Assembly (NCBI RefSeq): GCF_003287355.1
Contig: NZ_QMIM01000003.1
Location: forward strand, 1 to 64,000
DNA length: 64,000 nt
Direction: 5' to 3'
DNA from: Halorubrum sp. 48-1-W
GTDB lineage: Archaea > Halobacteriota > Halobacteria > Halobacteriales > Haloferacaceae
In this document: positions 8,980 through 17,659 of the stretch, in pieces
Numbering within the stretch: position 1 is the stretch's first letter
Layout of the letters: each line of letters begins with the position of its first letter
Notes under the pieces: generated by a model
The model's database searches: none
What the model was told of the DNA's origin: nothing
The model's input: the letters and a program-made list of their open reading frames with translations, nothing else
Made by a program: the position numbers and the translations under genes

Positions 8980-10005
8980 ATGGTTCAAATCTCGCGCCGA
9001 AGTCTACTCCAGAAGGCAGGTGCAACCACGACTGCTGCGACGGGAATTGCTGGCTGTCTCGGTCAGGGAGGTGCATCACTTGATTCCGTTACGGTCGCGT
9101 ACGTCCCGATTTACCCGAACATGCAACACTACGTGATGGAGCAAGAGGGGGACTACGAGAACGTTCCGGCAGATGTCTCAATAGAGCGGTTCAGCTCCGG
9201 CCCCAGTGTTGTCAAGGCGTTCGCGAGTGGGGACGTCGACGTTGCGCTTTTCGGGATCACTCCTGCAATGGTCCTCGTTGACAAAGGGACCAACGCCGGT
9301 ATCCTCGCGGCGAATTCGAGAAATGGCTTCAAGATCATGGGGACGACCGAACTCGCCGATCTCTACGAACAGGAAGGGGCTGCCACGTTCGAGCGCTTCG
9401 AAGAAGAGCACGGGCGGAAGGTCCGGTTTGGAGCACCGCCGGACGGGAGCGTCCCCGACATCGTTCTCCGGTACTGGATTCAGGAGGACCTCGACGTCGG
9501 TGAGATGGACTCCACCATCAACAAGTCCAAGGTACCGCCGGCGAAGGCGGTCCAGACCATCCAGTCGGGCGACATCGACGCGACGATCATCCAGGAACCG
9601 TTCGCGACGATCATCAGCCAAGCTGACGGGTTCGAGGAACTCGCCTGGTCCGGGAACATCCTGGACAACCACCCCGTCACGGTGCTGTTCGCGAACCAGC
9701 GAGTGCTCGACGACGATGAGGTCGCCCAATCACTCGTCGAACAGCACGTCGCGGCGACCGAGTTCACGGGGAACTCCCCGGATGCCGCCGCCAGCCACGC
9801 TGCCTCGGTCATCGGCTCCGGCGTGAGTGAAGACCTCGCGACGGCCGCCGTGGATTCGAAGGCGTCGGAGTTCATCTCGGACCCGCACGCGATCACCGAT
9901 CAAGCCGCGACGATGGGCGAGTTTGTCGCGAGTGTCGGAAACATCGAGGAGCCGGTCGTGACGGAGAACCTCTTCGCGTTCGATCCCTACGACGCACTCC
10001 AGTAA
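8980..10005 (+). CDS. ABC transporter substrate-binding lipoprotein, NMT1/TauA-like
   Basis: 341 residues. A Tat lipoprotein signal is visible: SRRSLLQKAG, then GIAGC with the lipidated Cys. The mature part has the fold signature of NMT1/TauA-type binding proteins: VTVAYVPIYPNMQHYVM, SGPSVVKAFASGDVDVALFG, VRFGAPPDGSVPDIVLRYWI and IQSGDIDATIIQEPFA. Such proteins usually bind nitrate, sulfonates, taurine, riboflavin or pyrimidine precursors. Placement between NikR-type regulators suggests a metal or a metal chelate instead; this is inference. It is cotranscribed with the permease (1-nt overlap). AT-rich boxes TATTAAC and TATTATTAG lie upstream. Confidence 0.82.
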   Translation: MVQISRRSLLQKAGATTTAATGIAGCLGQGGASLDSVTVAYVPIYPNMQHYVMEQEGDYENVPADVSIERFSSGPSVVKAFASGDVDVALFGITPAMVLVDKGTNAGILAANSRNGFKIMGTTELADLYEQEGAATFERFEEEHGRKVRFGAPPDGSVPDIVLRYWIQEDLDVGEMDSTINKSKVPPAKAVQTIQSGDIDATIIQEPFATIISQADGFEELAWSGNILDNHPVTVLFANQRVLDDDEVAQSLVEQHVAATEFTGNSPDAAASHAASVIGSGVSEDLATAAVDSKASEFISDPHAITDQAATMGEFVASVGNIEEPVVTENLFAFDPYDALQ

Positions 10006-10847
10006 TGAGTACGCAGACCGACACCAGTTCCAGCGCAGTGGTCGCCGGTAGCTTCGAGGGGGACCTGCAGCGGTATCTTCGCGGCCTCGGCGGTCTCGTC
10101 GTGTTCCTGCTCGTCTGGTGGGTTGGCGCGATGACGACCCAGCCGTCGTATCTGGTGCCGGGCCCCCTCGAATCAGTGCACGCGTTTATCGACCTGTTTG
10201 CGACCTCGACGGCAATTGTAGTTCCCGTTCTGGGGTCGAGTGTCGTACTCCCGACTGGGCTCGCACACCTCGCACAGACGCTGTTCCACTACGTGCCGGG
10301 GCTCCTCCTCGGCGCACTCTGTGGCATCAGTCTCGGCCTTGCGATGGGTTGGAACGGTGCGCTCGACGACTGGCTGCGACCACTCGTCCGGGTACTGCGA
10401 CCGATCCCGCCGCTGGCGTGGGTCGTCTTCGCCATCGTCTGGTTCGGCATCTACCACACTGGCGCGGCGTTCATCGTCTTCGTCGGCGCGTTCTGGATCA
10501 ACTTCTACGGCGCGTATGGCGGCGTCGAGGGCGTTTCGACCGAACTGACCGATGCCGCATCGACGCTCGGAGTCGAGCGCGACCTCTCGATGCTGAAACT
10601 CGTCGCGCTCCCGAGTGCGGCACCCCAAGTGCTGACTGGGTTCCGGACGAGCATTGGTCGCTGCTGGATGATCGTCGTCGGTGCCGAGCTGTTCGGCGCA
10701 CCAGGCGTCGGCTACGAGATTATCAACGCCTCGAACAACCTCGCGATGGCGACCAGCGTCGCCTACATGTTCCTGATCAGCCTGGCGTTCCTCTGTATGG
10801 ACGTCGGGTTCCGACTACTCGAACGGAGGGTCCTCGCATGGCGCTGA
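10005..10847 (+). CDS. ABC transporter permease (TauC/SsuC-type)
   Basis: 280 residues with about six membrane segments ([63 protein letters not shown] and a C-terminal pair). The cytoplasmic EAA-type loop is [33 protein letters not shown], the contact site for the ATPase. The start overlaps the binding-protein stop by one base, and the end overlaps the ATPase start by 10 bases. Confidence 0.88.
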   Translation: MSTQTDTSSSAVVAGSFEGDLQRYLRGLGGLVVFLLVWWVGAMTTQPSYLVPGPLESVHAFIDLFATSTAIVVPVLGSSVVLPTGLAHLAQTLFHYVPGLLLGALCGISLGLAMGWNGALDDWLRPLVRVLRPIPPLAWVVFAIVWFGIYHTGAAFIVFVGAFWINFYGAYGGVEGVSTELTDAASTLGVERDLSMLKLVALPSAAPQVLTGFRTSIGRCWMIVVGAELFGAPGVGYEIINASNNLAMATSVAYMFLISLAFLCMDVGFRLLERRVLAWR

Positions 10848-11626
10848 GTTCGGACTCGTCTACCGGTCGAGACTCACGTGAGAAGATCACTATCCAGAAC
10901 GTCAGCCGGTCATACGAGTCGACACAGGCGCTCGATGACGTCTCGTTTTCGGTGTCGGAGGGCGAGTTCTGCTGTGTCGTCGGTCCGTCCGGGTGTGGGA
11001 AGACGACGCTGTTGCGAGCAATCGCCGGGCTTGACGGTCCGGATGGTGGGTCGATACTGGTCGGTGGAGACCCGGTTACCGGTCCTGGGCTGGACAGGGG
11101 AATGGTCTTTCAGGAGTACGCGCTGTTCCCGTGGCGAACCGTCCGCGGGAATATCCGGTTTGGTCTTGACCGGCCCGCCTGTGACTGTCCCGACTGCGAG
11201 GAACGGGTCCGGGAGTTAATCGACCTGGTAGGGCTCGACGGCTTCGAGGACGCGTACCCGAAGGAGCTGTCCGGCGGCATGAAACAGCGCGTCGGTATCG
11301 CTCGCGCGCTCGCCCCCGATCCGGAAATCCTCTTGATGGACGAACCGTTCGGGAGTGTCGACGCTCGGACGCGCGACCGCTTGCACGCCGAATTGCTCGA
11401 TATCTGGACGCAAACCGGACAGACCGTCGTGTTCGTCACCCACGACATCGACGAGGCAGTGACCCTCGCTGATCGCGTGGTCGTTATGGATGCCGACCCG
11501 GGAACCGTGCAGTCGACGTTCTCTATCGACTTAGAGCGCCCACGTGAACGGACCTCTCGTGACTTCGTGGACCACGTCGCGCGAATTAGGGATGCGCTCG
11601 GAAGTCCTGTCGACACTAGCCACTGA
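10838..11626 (+). CDS. ABC transporter ATPase (TauB/SsuB-type)
   Basis: 262 residues. Walker [11 protein letters not shown]-loop [11 protein letters not shown], signature [15 protein letters not shown], Walker [13 protein letters not shown] and the switch His in [10 protein letters not shown] are all present, so the ATPase should be active. The ATG at 10838 lies inside the end of the permease gene. After the Q-loop there is an unusual Cys cluster, ACDCPDC, where related ATPases have an ordinary linker; it could bind a metal. Confidence 0.9.
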   Translation: MALSSDSSTGRDSREKITIQNVSRSYESTQALDDVSFSVSEGEFCCVVGPSGCGKTTLLRAIAGLDGPDGGSILVGGDPVTGPGLDRGMVFQEYALFPWRTVRGNIRFGLDRPACDCPDCEERVRELIDLVGLDGFEDAYPKELSGGMKQRVGIARALAPDPEILLMDEPFGSVDARTRDRLHAELLDIWTQTGQTVVFVTHDIDEAVTLADRVVVMDADPGTVQSTFSIDLERPRERTSRDFVDHVARIRDALGSPVDTSH

Positions 11627-11642
11627 TACGCTCTTACAGCAA

Positions 11643-11652
11643 TATTATTAAC
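11643..11652. promoter_or_regulatory. TATTATTAAC AT-rich box upstream of nikR paralog 2
   Basis: The same ten bases TATTATTAAC occur at 17596-17605 before the zinc transport operon. Relatives (TATTATTAG at 8945, CTGTTATTAA at 26446, GTTATTAG near 13004) lie before the other metal genes of the island. It may be an operator or only promoter AT-richness. Confidence 0.35.
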
Positions 11653-11703
11653 AACGAGTTACTAGACTGCTATATCTATTATCTCCGAGACAATTTTTAA
11701 TAT

Positions 11704-12147
11704 ATGCCCATCGTGAGCTCCTCGATGACGGAGCGACTCCGGGACGATCTCGATACGTTTGCGGAAGAACACGGCTACACCGGACGAAGTGAGGTCATCC
11801 GCGAAGCGTGCCAGTCGCTACTCGAAGAATACCAAGAGACAGACGGCGAGGATCGGCGGGTATTGGCGACAGTTACGGCTGTCTTCGGATACGACGAGCC
11901 GGAGATCGAACGCCGGATGATGGATATCCGCCACGAATTCGAAGCGTCAATCCGGTCGAACTCCCACAACTGCCTCGAAGGCAACGCCGGCTGTGTCGAG
12001 ACGTTCGTCATCGAAGCCGCGTACGACAATATCCTGCGATTCATCGGAACCGTTCGAGGAGCAGACGAGTCAGTTTCAGTCGAATATACGGTCGTACCTG
12101 TCGATGTCATGAAGGCACAAATCAACGAACGACAGAATGTGAATTAA
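11704..12147 (+). CDS. NikR-like regulator (paralog 2, altered metal site)
   Basis: 147 residues. The N-terminal ribbon-helix-helix is clear (VSSSMTERLRDDLDTFAEEH, YTGRSEVIREACQSLLEE). The ACT-like domain keeps the H76 equivalent in DIRHEFEA, but the second ligand stretch reads SHNCLEGNAGCVE instead of HxHxxxxxC. The second His is replaced by Cys, and the final Cys is shifted by one residue. The site would be His2Cys2, which could favour zinc or cobalt. It lies 77 bp after the ABC ATPase on the same strand and is followed by another NikR-like gene. Confidence 0.82.
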   Translation: MPIVSSSMTERLRDDLDTFAEEHGYTGRSEVIREACQSLLEEYQETDGEDRRVLATVTAVFGYDEPEIERRMMDIRHEFEASIRSNSHNCLEGNAGCVETFVIEAAYDNILRFIGTVRGADESVSVEYTVVPVDVMKAQINERQNVN

Positions 12148-12153
12148 CACACG

Positions 12154-12543
12154 ATGCGCACGAGCTTCAACATCCCTGACAACCTCCTGTCCGAGTTCGA
12201 TGAAACGTGGCAAGCAGAGGGGTTAGATTCACGTTCCCGTGGCGCCCGCGAAGCGATGCAGGAGTACATCGAGTCACACACCAGACTAGAGGATATTGAA
12301 GGCGACGTCGTCGTCATCATCGCTTTCGATTATGAACATAAAGCAGTTATCGAAGACATCCACGACGTACAACACCAGTTTCAGGACGTCATCACGACCA
12401 CGAATCATATCCATGAAGGAGAGTGGTGTCTCGAGACGCTCTTTTGTAACGGGCCAGCCTCGCGCGTCCGGACTCTCACCTATCGCTTGCGCGATTTCGA
12501 TACGGTGAGTCGAGTGAAACTGATGCTCCTCGCCGAGCACTGA
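12154..12543 (+). CDS. NikR-like regulator (paralog 3, shortened loop)
   Basis: 129 residues. The DNA-binding part is diverged (TSFNIPDNLLSEFDETWQAEG, SRSRGAREAMQEYI). The ACT-like domain has VQHQFQD (H76 equivalent) and TNHIHEGEWCLE, with both His of the HxH pair and the Cys but one residue fewer between them. It starts 6 bases after paralog 2 and is surely in the same transcript. Two different subunits made together could form mixed tetramers; that is a guess. Confidence 0.78.
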   Translation: MRTSFNIPDNLLSEFDETWQAEGLDSRSRGAREAMQEYIESHTRLEDIEGDVVVIIAFDYEHKAVIEDIHDVQHQFQDVITTTNHIHEGEWCLETLFCNGPASRVRTLTYRLRDFDTVSRVKLMLLAEH

Positions 12544-12550
12544 GCGGTGT

Positions 12551-12982
12551 TCAAGACTTGATGCGCTGATCGATGTGAGCATCGCCCAGTGAGGCGATCG
12601 AGTAATCCACCGCTTGGACATTCGGCACTGCTCGAACGCTGTTGACGAATCCAGACAGTGCCTCTGTGGTCCCCTCTAAAACGTACAACTCCATACAGTA
12701 CTGGTCTTGGACGTGTGTGTGGGTCGTCGCGGAGACAATATCATCGTACTCGTGGCGTACTCCCGTGAGACGCTGTTGAACGGCGGGCTGACAGTACTCG
12801 AAGACGGCCGTTACTGTACACATATGCTTCTGTCCCTCGATATCTCGCTCTTGAAACTCTTCGAGTAGCGTACGTGTGCCTTCGCGTACGACTTCGCTTC
12901 GACCACTGTACCCGTGTTCTTCGGCGAACTTGTCGATGCGTTCAAGCAATGCCTCGGGCATCGAGATGCTAACGACGCTCAT
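12551..12982 (-). CDS. nikR: NikR-type regulator (paralog 4, canonical site)
   Basis: 143 residues, the closest relative of paralog 1 in this window (both begin MSVVS-SMPE-LL-RID). All four NikR ligands are present: GVRHEYDD, THTHVQDQYC. It is transcribed away from the cobW gene at 13081, sharing a 98-bp AT-rich spacer that holds GTTATTAG and GTTAT-N13-ATAAC repeats. It is therefore a good candidate for regulating itself and the CobW operon. Confidence 0.88.
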   Translation of the reverse strand: MSVVSISMPEALLERIDKFAEEHGYSGRSEVVREGTRTLLEEFQERDIEGQKHMCTVTAVFEYCQPAVQQRLTGVRHEYDDIVSATTHTHVQDQYCMELYVLEGTTEALSGFVNSVRAVPNVQAVDYSIASLGDAHIDQRIKS

Positions 12983-13080
12983 ATGCTAAGGCTCTGTTTA
13001 GAGTTATTAGTATCTGTTATGACTATTCGATCTATAACGTAATAATTAGTATTTTAGTATAGTGGATTCATAATTAGTGT
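12983..13080. promoter_or_regulatory. divergent promoter region between nikR paralog 4 and cobW1
   Basis: 98 bases, very AT-rich. An imperfect inverted repeat GTTAT-N13-ATAAC lies near 13016-13038, with TAATAATTAG and TATAGTGG nearby. It must carry the promoters of both divergent genes. Confidence 0.45.
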
Positions 13081-14298
13081 ATGCTGTCCAACGACGACCC
13101 GATCCCGGTAACGATCCTCAGCGGAAGCCTCGGTGCCGGCAAAACGACGACGCTCAACCACATTCTTAGTAGCGAACAAGAACTGAACGCCGCCGTCTTA
13201 GTCAACGACATGGGCGAAGTGAACGTCGACGCCGACCTCGTCGAACGCGAGTCGGATCTCACCCAGAACGACGACGAAATCATCGAGATGTCGAACGGGT
13301 GTATCTGCTGTCGGCTCCGCGGGGACATGCTTGACGAGGTAGGCCGATTAGCCGAGGAGCGAGACTTCGAGTATCTTCTCGTGGAGTCGTCCGGGATCAG
13401 CGAACCGATTCCGGTTGCACAGACGTTTGCTCGCGGATTCGAAGACGCGAATTTCGACCCCACGGGCGTCTACGAACTCGACACAATGGTCAGCGTCGTT
13501 GACGCGCACAGCTTCTGGAAAGGGTTTGATTCCGGCCAAGCTCTCACCGACGACTCCATCGATCCACAGGGTAACCGTGTCCCCGAGGAGGCGCTGATGG
13601 ATCAGATCGAGTTCTGCGATGTCCTCTTGTTGAACAAGTGCGATCTCGTCCCCGACGATGAGCTTGAAGAGATAGAGGGAGTGCTACGGGCGCTCCAACC
13701 GCGAGCAAATATTATCCGAACCGAACACGGGGCAATAGACCCCAGAGAGATCCTGAATACGGGTCGGTTCGATTTCGATCGCGCGAGTCAGTCCGCCGGT
13801 TGGAAGCGTGAACTCCAGCACGGCCACCACCACGAGTCGGCCGCCGACGAACACGGGGTCACCTCGTTCGTCTTCGAATCCCGCCGACCGTTCCACCCCG
13901 AGCGGATCGCTCGACTCTTCGCCGACCTCCCCGACGGTATCGTTCGCGCGAAGGGATTTTTTTGGTCCGCTGGTCGTGAAGACATCGCCATGGGTCTCGA
14001 CAAGGCAGGTCAGTCGGTCCGGGCCGGTCCGAAAGGGACGTGGATCGCCACGCTCCCAAAGGCCCAACAAGAGCGTTACTTCGCCGCTCGTCCCGGCATC
14101 AAAGAGGACTGGGACGACCAGTGGGGCGACCGCGGGTCAGAGCTCGTATTCATCGGCCGCGAATTCGATCAGGAGACACTGATCGAGCGACTGGAAGGCT
14201 GTGTCCTCTCGGACGCGGAGATGGAGGAGAACTGGAACGAGTATCCGGACCCGTTTACCGCCGAAGAACAGCGCGAACTCGCACTGGCTGACGACTGA
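13081..14298 (+). CDS. CobW/COG0523 metallochaperone GTPase 1
   Basis: 405 residues. Walker A GSLGAGKTT at residues 15-23, the family metal motif GCICC (C74, C76, C77), the Walker B region YLLVESSGISEP and the base-recognition motif NKCD are present. A CobW C-terminal domain follows (TSFVFESRRPFHPERIARLF). A short His cluster, HGHHHESAADEHG, sits between the domains. COG0523 proteins insert Zn, Co or Ni into client proteins using GTP. This is the first gene of a tightly packed operon; its stop and the next start share one base (TGATG). Confidence 0.9.
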   Translation: MLSNDDPIPVTILSGSLGAGKTTTLNHILSSEQELNAAVLVNDMGEVNVDADLVERESDLTQNDDEIIEMSNGCICCRLRGDMLDEVGRLAEERDFEYLLVESSGISEPIPVAQTFARGFEDANFDPTGVYELDTMVSVVDAHSFWKGFDSGQALTDDSIDPQGNRVPEEALMDQIEFCDVLLLNKCDLVPDDELEEIEGVLRALQPRANIIRTEHGAIDPREILNTGRFDFDRASQSAGWKRELQHGHHHESAADEHGVTSFVFESRRPFHPERIARLFADLPDGIVRAKGFFWSAGREDIAMGLDKAGQSVRAGPKGTWIATLPKAQQERYFAARPGIKEDWDDQWGDRGSELVFIGREFDQETLIERLEGCVLSDAEMEENWNEYPDPFTAEEQRELALADD

Positions 14299-15629
14299 TG
14301 ACCGTCGACGAGCAACCCCCGGTCACGATCCTGAGTGGCGGTCTCGGCGCCGGAAAGACGACCCTGCTCAACCACCTCCTCACGGTTGGCGGCGAGGAGT
14401 ACGATATCGCCGTTCTCGTCAACGATGTCGGGGAAGTAAACGTCGACGCCAACCTCATCGAGAACGGCTCCGAACTCTCGATGGAAGACGGGGGCGTTAC
14501 TGAGCTTTCGAACGGCTGTATCTGTTGCGGCCTCCAGAACGAACTGGACCAAGAGCTGCTACGTCTCGCCTTCGACGAGGAGTTCGATTATCTAGTCATC
14601 GAAGCCTCGGGGATCAGCGATCCGGTTCCCATCGCCCAGCGGTTCGTCTCGCCCGCACGTGCGTCGACGCTGTACGATCTCGATACGACCGTCACGGTGG
14701 TCGACGCCGCACAGTTCCATCAGGCGTTCGTCGACGGTCGTCCGATCAAGTCGACGGATGACGGCTCTCGACCGCTTTCGGACCTCCTCGCCGAGCAGGT
14801 CGAGTTCTGCGACGTACTCGTCCTCAACAAGTGCGATCTCGTCTCCGAAGACGAGCGCGAGGCGGTCGAACGCGTGCTCGAAACGCTCCACCCCGGCATC
14901 AACATCGTCCGCACGACCCAGAGTACCGTCGAACCCGACAAGATTTTCGGAACTGGACGATTCGACAGAGAGCAAGCAAAACAGTCTGCCCGGTGGAAGC
15001 AGGTGCTCTCGAACGGCCACGGAGAAACTGGCGAGTCGAAATCGGCTAAGATCGACCACGGTGACGGTCATAGCAACGACGAGATTTCCGAGCGCGACAA
15101 CACTCACGACGATACCCACGATGGTCAGGGTGACGGCCACGATCACCTTCACCCGCCGGAGGAGTTCGGTGTCGACTCCTTCGTCTACGAGCGCCACCGG
15201 CCGTTCCATCCCGAACGGTTCAGCGAGTGGCTCCGCTCGTTCCCTGAGTCTGTCGTCCGAGCGAAGGGCCACTTGTGGGTCGCTGGACGTGAGCGATACG
15301 CGCTTGATCTAAGTCAAGCAGGCACACAAACGCATGTCGAAGTCAACGGCCGATGGGCGGTCACGGTCCCAAAGTTCCAGCGCGATTCCTACCGTGAGTC
15401 ACGACCGAATCTCCACTGGGACGAACAGTGGGGAGATCGTGAGGTAAAACTCGTCTTCATCGGCGCCGGAATGGACGACACAGATATTACTACCGCCCTT
15501 GATGACTGTCTCCTCTCAGAACCGGAGATGGCGGAGAACTGGGACGAGCTCAAGAATCCGTTTCCAGGAACGATGGATCGATCACAGCCACCGATGGAAC
15601 AGCGTCTCGTAGTCGGTGAAGGGCAGTGA
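14298..15629 (+). CDS. CobW/COG0523 metallochaperone GTPase 2 with His/Asp-rich linker
   Basis: 443 residues. Walker A GGLGAGKTT, the GCICC motif at C74-C77, and NKCD are conserved. It differs from copy 1 by a long interdomain insert of about 45 residues rich in His and Asp (GHGETGESKSAKIDHGDGHS, then THDDTHDGQGDGHDHLH), a likely metal-storage or metal-scavenging loop. It overlaps the MoaB-like gene by 4 bp (GTGA). Two different chaperones in one operon suggest distinct metals or clients. Confidence 0.9.
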   Translation: MTVDEQPPVTILSGGLGAGKTTLLNHLLTVGGEEYDIAVLVNDVGEVNVDANLIENGSELSMEDGGVTELSNGCICCGLQNELDQELLRLAFDEEFDYLVIEASGISDPVPIAQRFVSPARASTLYDLDTTVTVVDAAQFHQAFVDGRPIKSTDDGSRPLSDLLAEQVEFCDVLVLNKCDLVSEDEREAVERVLETLHPGINIVRTTQSTVEPDKIFGTGRFDREQAKQSARWKQVLSNGHGETGESKSAKIDHGDGHSNDEISERDNTHDDTHDGQGDGHDHLHPPEEFGVDSFVYERHRPFHPERFSEWLRSFPESVVRAKGHLWVAGRERYALDLSQAGTQTHVEVNGRWAVTVPKFQRDSYRESRPNLHWDEQWGDREVKLVFIGAGMDDTDITTALDDCLLSEPEMAENWDELKNPFPGTMDRSQPPMEQRLVVGEGQ

Positions 15630-16198
15630 CCGGGGATCACTCGGAACTCCCGTCGCGGGCGGACCGACGGACGACGGATACAGACGGTCACGACTGCGTT
15701 GATCCGCTCGGTGTCGCAATCGTGACCGTCTCGTCGTCCCGAGGAACCGCCACGGAGGCAGACCCAACTGATCCCGGCGGTGACGCCGTCGCAAACACTC
15801 TCGTCGACGCAGGTCACGTCGTCACGTCACGCCGGACGGTTCCGGACGACTACGTCCGGATCAAGACCACCGTGAGTGAGTGTCTGGATCGGTCGGACGT
15901 TGACCTCGTCGTGACTACCGGCGGGACGGGAGTCACTGTCGATGACGTCAGTCCGGACGCGGTGAGCGAACTCTTCGACCGCGAGCTACCAGGCTTCGGC
16001 GAGGCGTTCAGGCGGCTCTCGTGGGAGGAGGTCGGAACCCGAGTCGTCGCGACCCGCGCGACGGCGGGTATCGCCCGTGAGGTCCCGGTATTCGTGCTGC
16101 CCGGAAGCGTGAACGCCGCTGAACTCGCTACGGCCGAAATTATCGCGGAGGAAGCCCCGCATCTCGCCGGACTCGCGACGCGACACAGGGTGGAGTAG
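15626..16198 (+). CDS. MoaB/MogA-type molybdopterin-binding protein
   Basis: 190 residues from a GTG that overlaps the cobW2 stop. The MoaB/MogA fold motifs are visible: VAIVTVSSSRG near residue 30, DAGHVVTSRRTVPDD, DLVVTTGGTGVTVDDVSPDA (the molybdopterin-binding TTGGTG) and AGIAREVPVFVLPGSVNAAE. Proteins of this family adenylylate molybdopterin before metal insertion. Here it sits in a metal-chaperone operon and not with moa or moe genes, so a changed substrate is possible. The N-terminal 25 residues are a charged extension. Confidence 0.85.
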   Translation: MTGDHSELPSRADRRTTDTDGHDCVDPLGVAIVTVSSSRGTATEADPTDPGGDAVANTLVDAGHVVTSRRTVPDDYVRIKTTVSECLDRSDVDLVVTTGGTGVTVDDVSPDAVSELFDRELPGFGEAFRRLSWEEVGTRVVATRATAGIAREVPVFVLPGSVNAAELATAEIIAEEAPHLAGLATRHRVE

Positions 16199-16588
16199 AT
16201 GCAGGGTTCCAAAATGTATCAGGAGGTAATCCTGGATCACTACCGCAATCCTCGAAGGTGGGGGCGCCTCTCGCCAGCTACCGTCTCTCACACTGGCGAG
16301 AACGCTTCCTGTGGCGACGAACTCACCTTCGACCTCAGACTCGCCGAGGACGGTGAAACGATCGAAGAGGTCACGTTTACTGGAGAGGGCTGTGCGATCA
16401 GCATCGCGAGCGCGAGCCTGCTCGCCGAAGAGCTCCCGGGAATGACGCTCTCGGAGGTTCATGATCTCGACCGTGAGGACGCCCTCGATCTCTTGGGAAT
16501 CGAGCTGACGCCAATGCGCGTCCCGTGTGCTGTACTCGCGGAGAAGGTGGTTCAGGACGGCGTCAAGAACTATGAGGGGGGCACGTAA
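16199..16588 (+). CDS. SufU/IscU-type iron-sulfur scaffold protein
   Basis: 129 residues beginning MQGSKMYQEVILDHYRNPRR; MYQEV at 16214 is the more usual family start. The three scaffold Cys and the Asp are in place: ASCGDE (C38, D40), EGCAIS (C65) and RVPCAVL (C110). SufU-like proteins carry a zinc ion and accept sulfur from SufS, or serve as Fe-S scaffold. No cysteine desulfurase gene is nearby. The gene begins immediately after the moaB-like stop with no gap, so it belongs to the cobW operon. Confidence 0.88.
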   Translation: MQGSKMYQEVILDHYRNPRRWGRLSPATVSHTGENASCGDELTFDLRLAEDGETIEEVTFTGEGCAISIASASLLAEELPGMTLSEVHDLDREDALDLLGIELTPMRVPCAVLAEKVVQDGVKNYEGGT

Positions 16589-16591
16589 CCG

Positions 16592-17257
16592 ATGACACTG
16601 TACGGAATTGGGCTGGGGCCGGGCGCGACTGACCTGCTCACGGTTCGCGGCAAGCGACGGCTCGAATCGGCCGACATCGTCTACTCACCAGGACGACTGT
16701 CACGGCGCGTCGCAGCCGAGTACGTTTCCGAATCGAAACTGAGTGACCTCGAGTTCCCGATGACGACCGATCCCGAAGAACTCCAGGCAGCGTGGGAGAC
16801 GGCGGCCGCGGAAGTCGCGCCGAAAGCGCGAGAGGCCGACGCGGCGTTCGTCACGCTCGGCGATCCCTGTATCTACTCGACGTTCGGGCACCTGCATCGG
16901 ACGCTTCGCGAGCAGCATCCCAGCGTCGACATCGAAGTCGTCCCCGGTGTCAGCAGTGTGACGGCGTTCGCTTCGGTCCTCGGGGTCGACATCGACGCTG
17001 GCGCTGAACTGACGCTATGCGAGGCGACTGACGGAGAAGCACCGATCGGTCCGAATCGGTTGATCCTGTTCAAAGTAACCGACGCACCGACGACCTACGA
17101 AAAGATGACTGAAGCAGGGTACGAGCTGACGTTCGGACGGCGACTCTTCATGGATTCGGAAGAGGCCCTCGTTACGAACGATCCCGGTGAGGTAACTGAT
17201 CGAGACTACTACACGCTCGCGTACGCAGAGAAACGAGAGGGGACCGGGTCTGCGTGA
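16592..17257 (+). CDS. cbiL: CbiL-type precorrin-2/cobalt-precorrin-2 C20-methyltransferase
   Basis: 221 residues of the tetrapyrrole SAM methyltransferase family. GIGLGPGATDLLTVRGKRRL at the N-terminus, FVTLGDPCIYSTFGHL and VVPGVSSVTAFASVLG are typical of CbiL/CobI. It is the only corrin-pathway gene in the window. Its place as last gene of the cobW-cobW-moaB-sufU run, 3 bases after the scaffold gene, is odd: either a spare cobalamin gene kept for cobalt supply, or a methyltransferase recruited for another tetrapyrrole. Confidence 0.88.
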   Translation: MTLYGIGLGPGATDLLTVRGKRRLESADIVYSPGRLSRRVAAEYVSESKLSDLEFPMTTDPEELQAAWETAAAEVAPKAREADAAFVTLGDPCIYSTFGHLHRTLREQHPSVDIEVVPGVSSVTAFASVLGVDIDAGAELTLCEATDGEAPIGPNRLILFKVTDAPTTYEKMTEAGYELTFGRRLFMDSEEALVTNDPGEVTDRDYYTLAYAEKREGTGSA

Positions 17258-17304
17258 TGGGCGGACGCTGTCGGTCGTCCGGGTAGGACCAACGTGAACT
17301 AGCC

Positions 17305-17439
17305 TCAGGCGATAACGCCGAGGGTTTCTAGTTCTTCCGTGGAGTATTCCGCGCGGAGTTCTTCCGTCGAGTGTTCTTCGAGAACCTCCGCTCGCTGTTC
17401 GTCACTCATCTCGGTCAACTCGCTGAAGCAGTGGCACAT
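17305..17439 (-). CDS. 44-residue Cys/His mini-protein
   Basis: A short open frame starting MCHCFSELTEMSDEQR and ending LETLGVIA. The N-terminus holds Cys-His-Cys within four residues. The rest is acidic and helical with the repeated phrase STEEL. It lies in the 400-base gap between cbiL and znuA on the opposite strand. Codon use (many GAA/CGA/CTC) looks haloarchaeal. A zinc-linked small protein is possible, but there is no family evidence. Confidence 0.45.
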   Translation of the reverse strand: MCHCFSELTEMSDEQRAEVLEEHSTEELRAEYSTEELETLGVIA

Positions 17440-17595
17440 TGCAACCGTATCTGGGTGCCACAGCTACTAAATGCCTGTTAGCACGCTTCTCGGGCTTATG
17501 TAATACGGAATCTGAGGTAGCAACGATTAGCAATTCCAGAGCCTACGTTAGTTATCCCGGCAACGGTTAGTAAGTCCCCATCTCACTTAGGGAGA

Positions 17596-17605
17596 TATTA
17601 TTAAC
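17596..17605. promoter_or_regulatory. TATTATTAAC AT-rich box upstream of the zinc transport operon
   Basis: Identical to the ten bases at 11643-11652 and set 55 bases before the znuA start. A second element, GTGTTAACAAC, lies at about 17648. Candidate operator or core promoter. Confidence 0.35.
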
Positions 17606-17659
17606 TTCACCACACAAAATCATATCTCTTATTATCTAGTCTGCCAGTGTTAACAACAG

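Noticed and set aside
14592-15272. Long minus-strand open frame inside cobW2
   Set aside because: Shadow frame typical of GC-rich DNA; the plus-strand frame has all CobW motifs.
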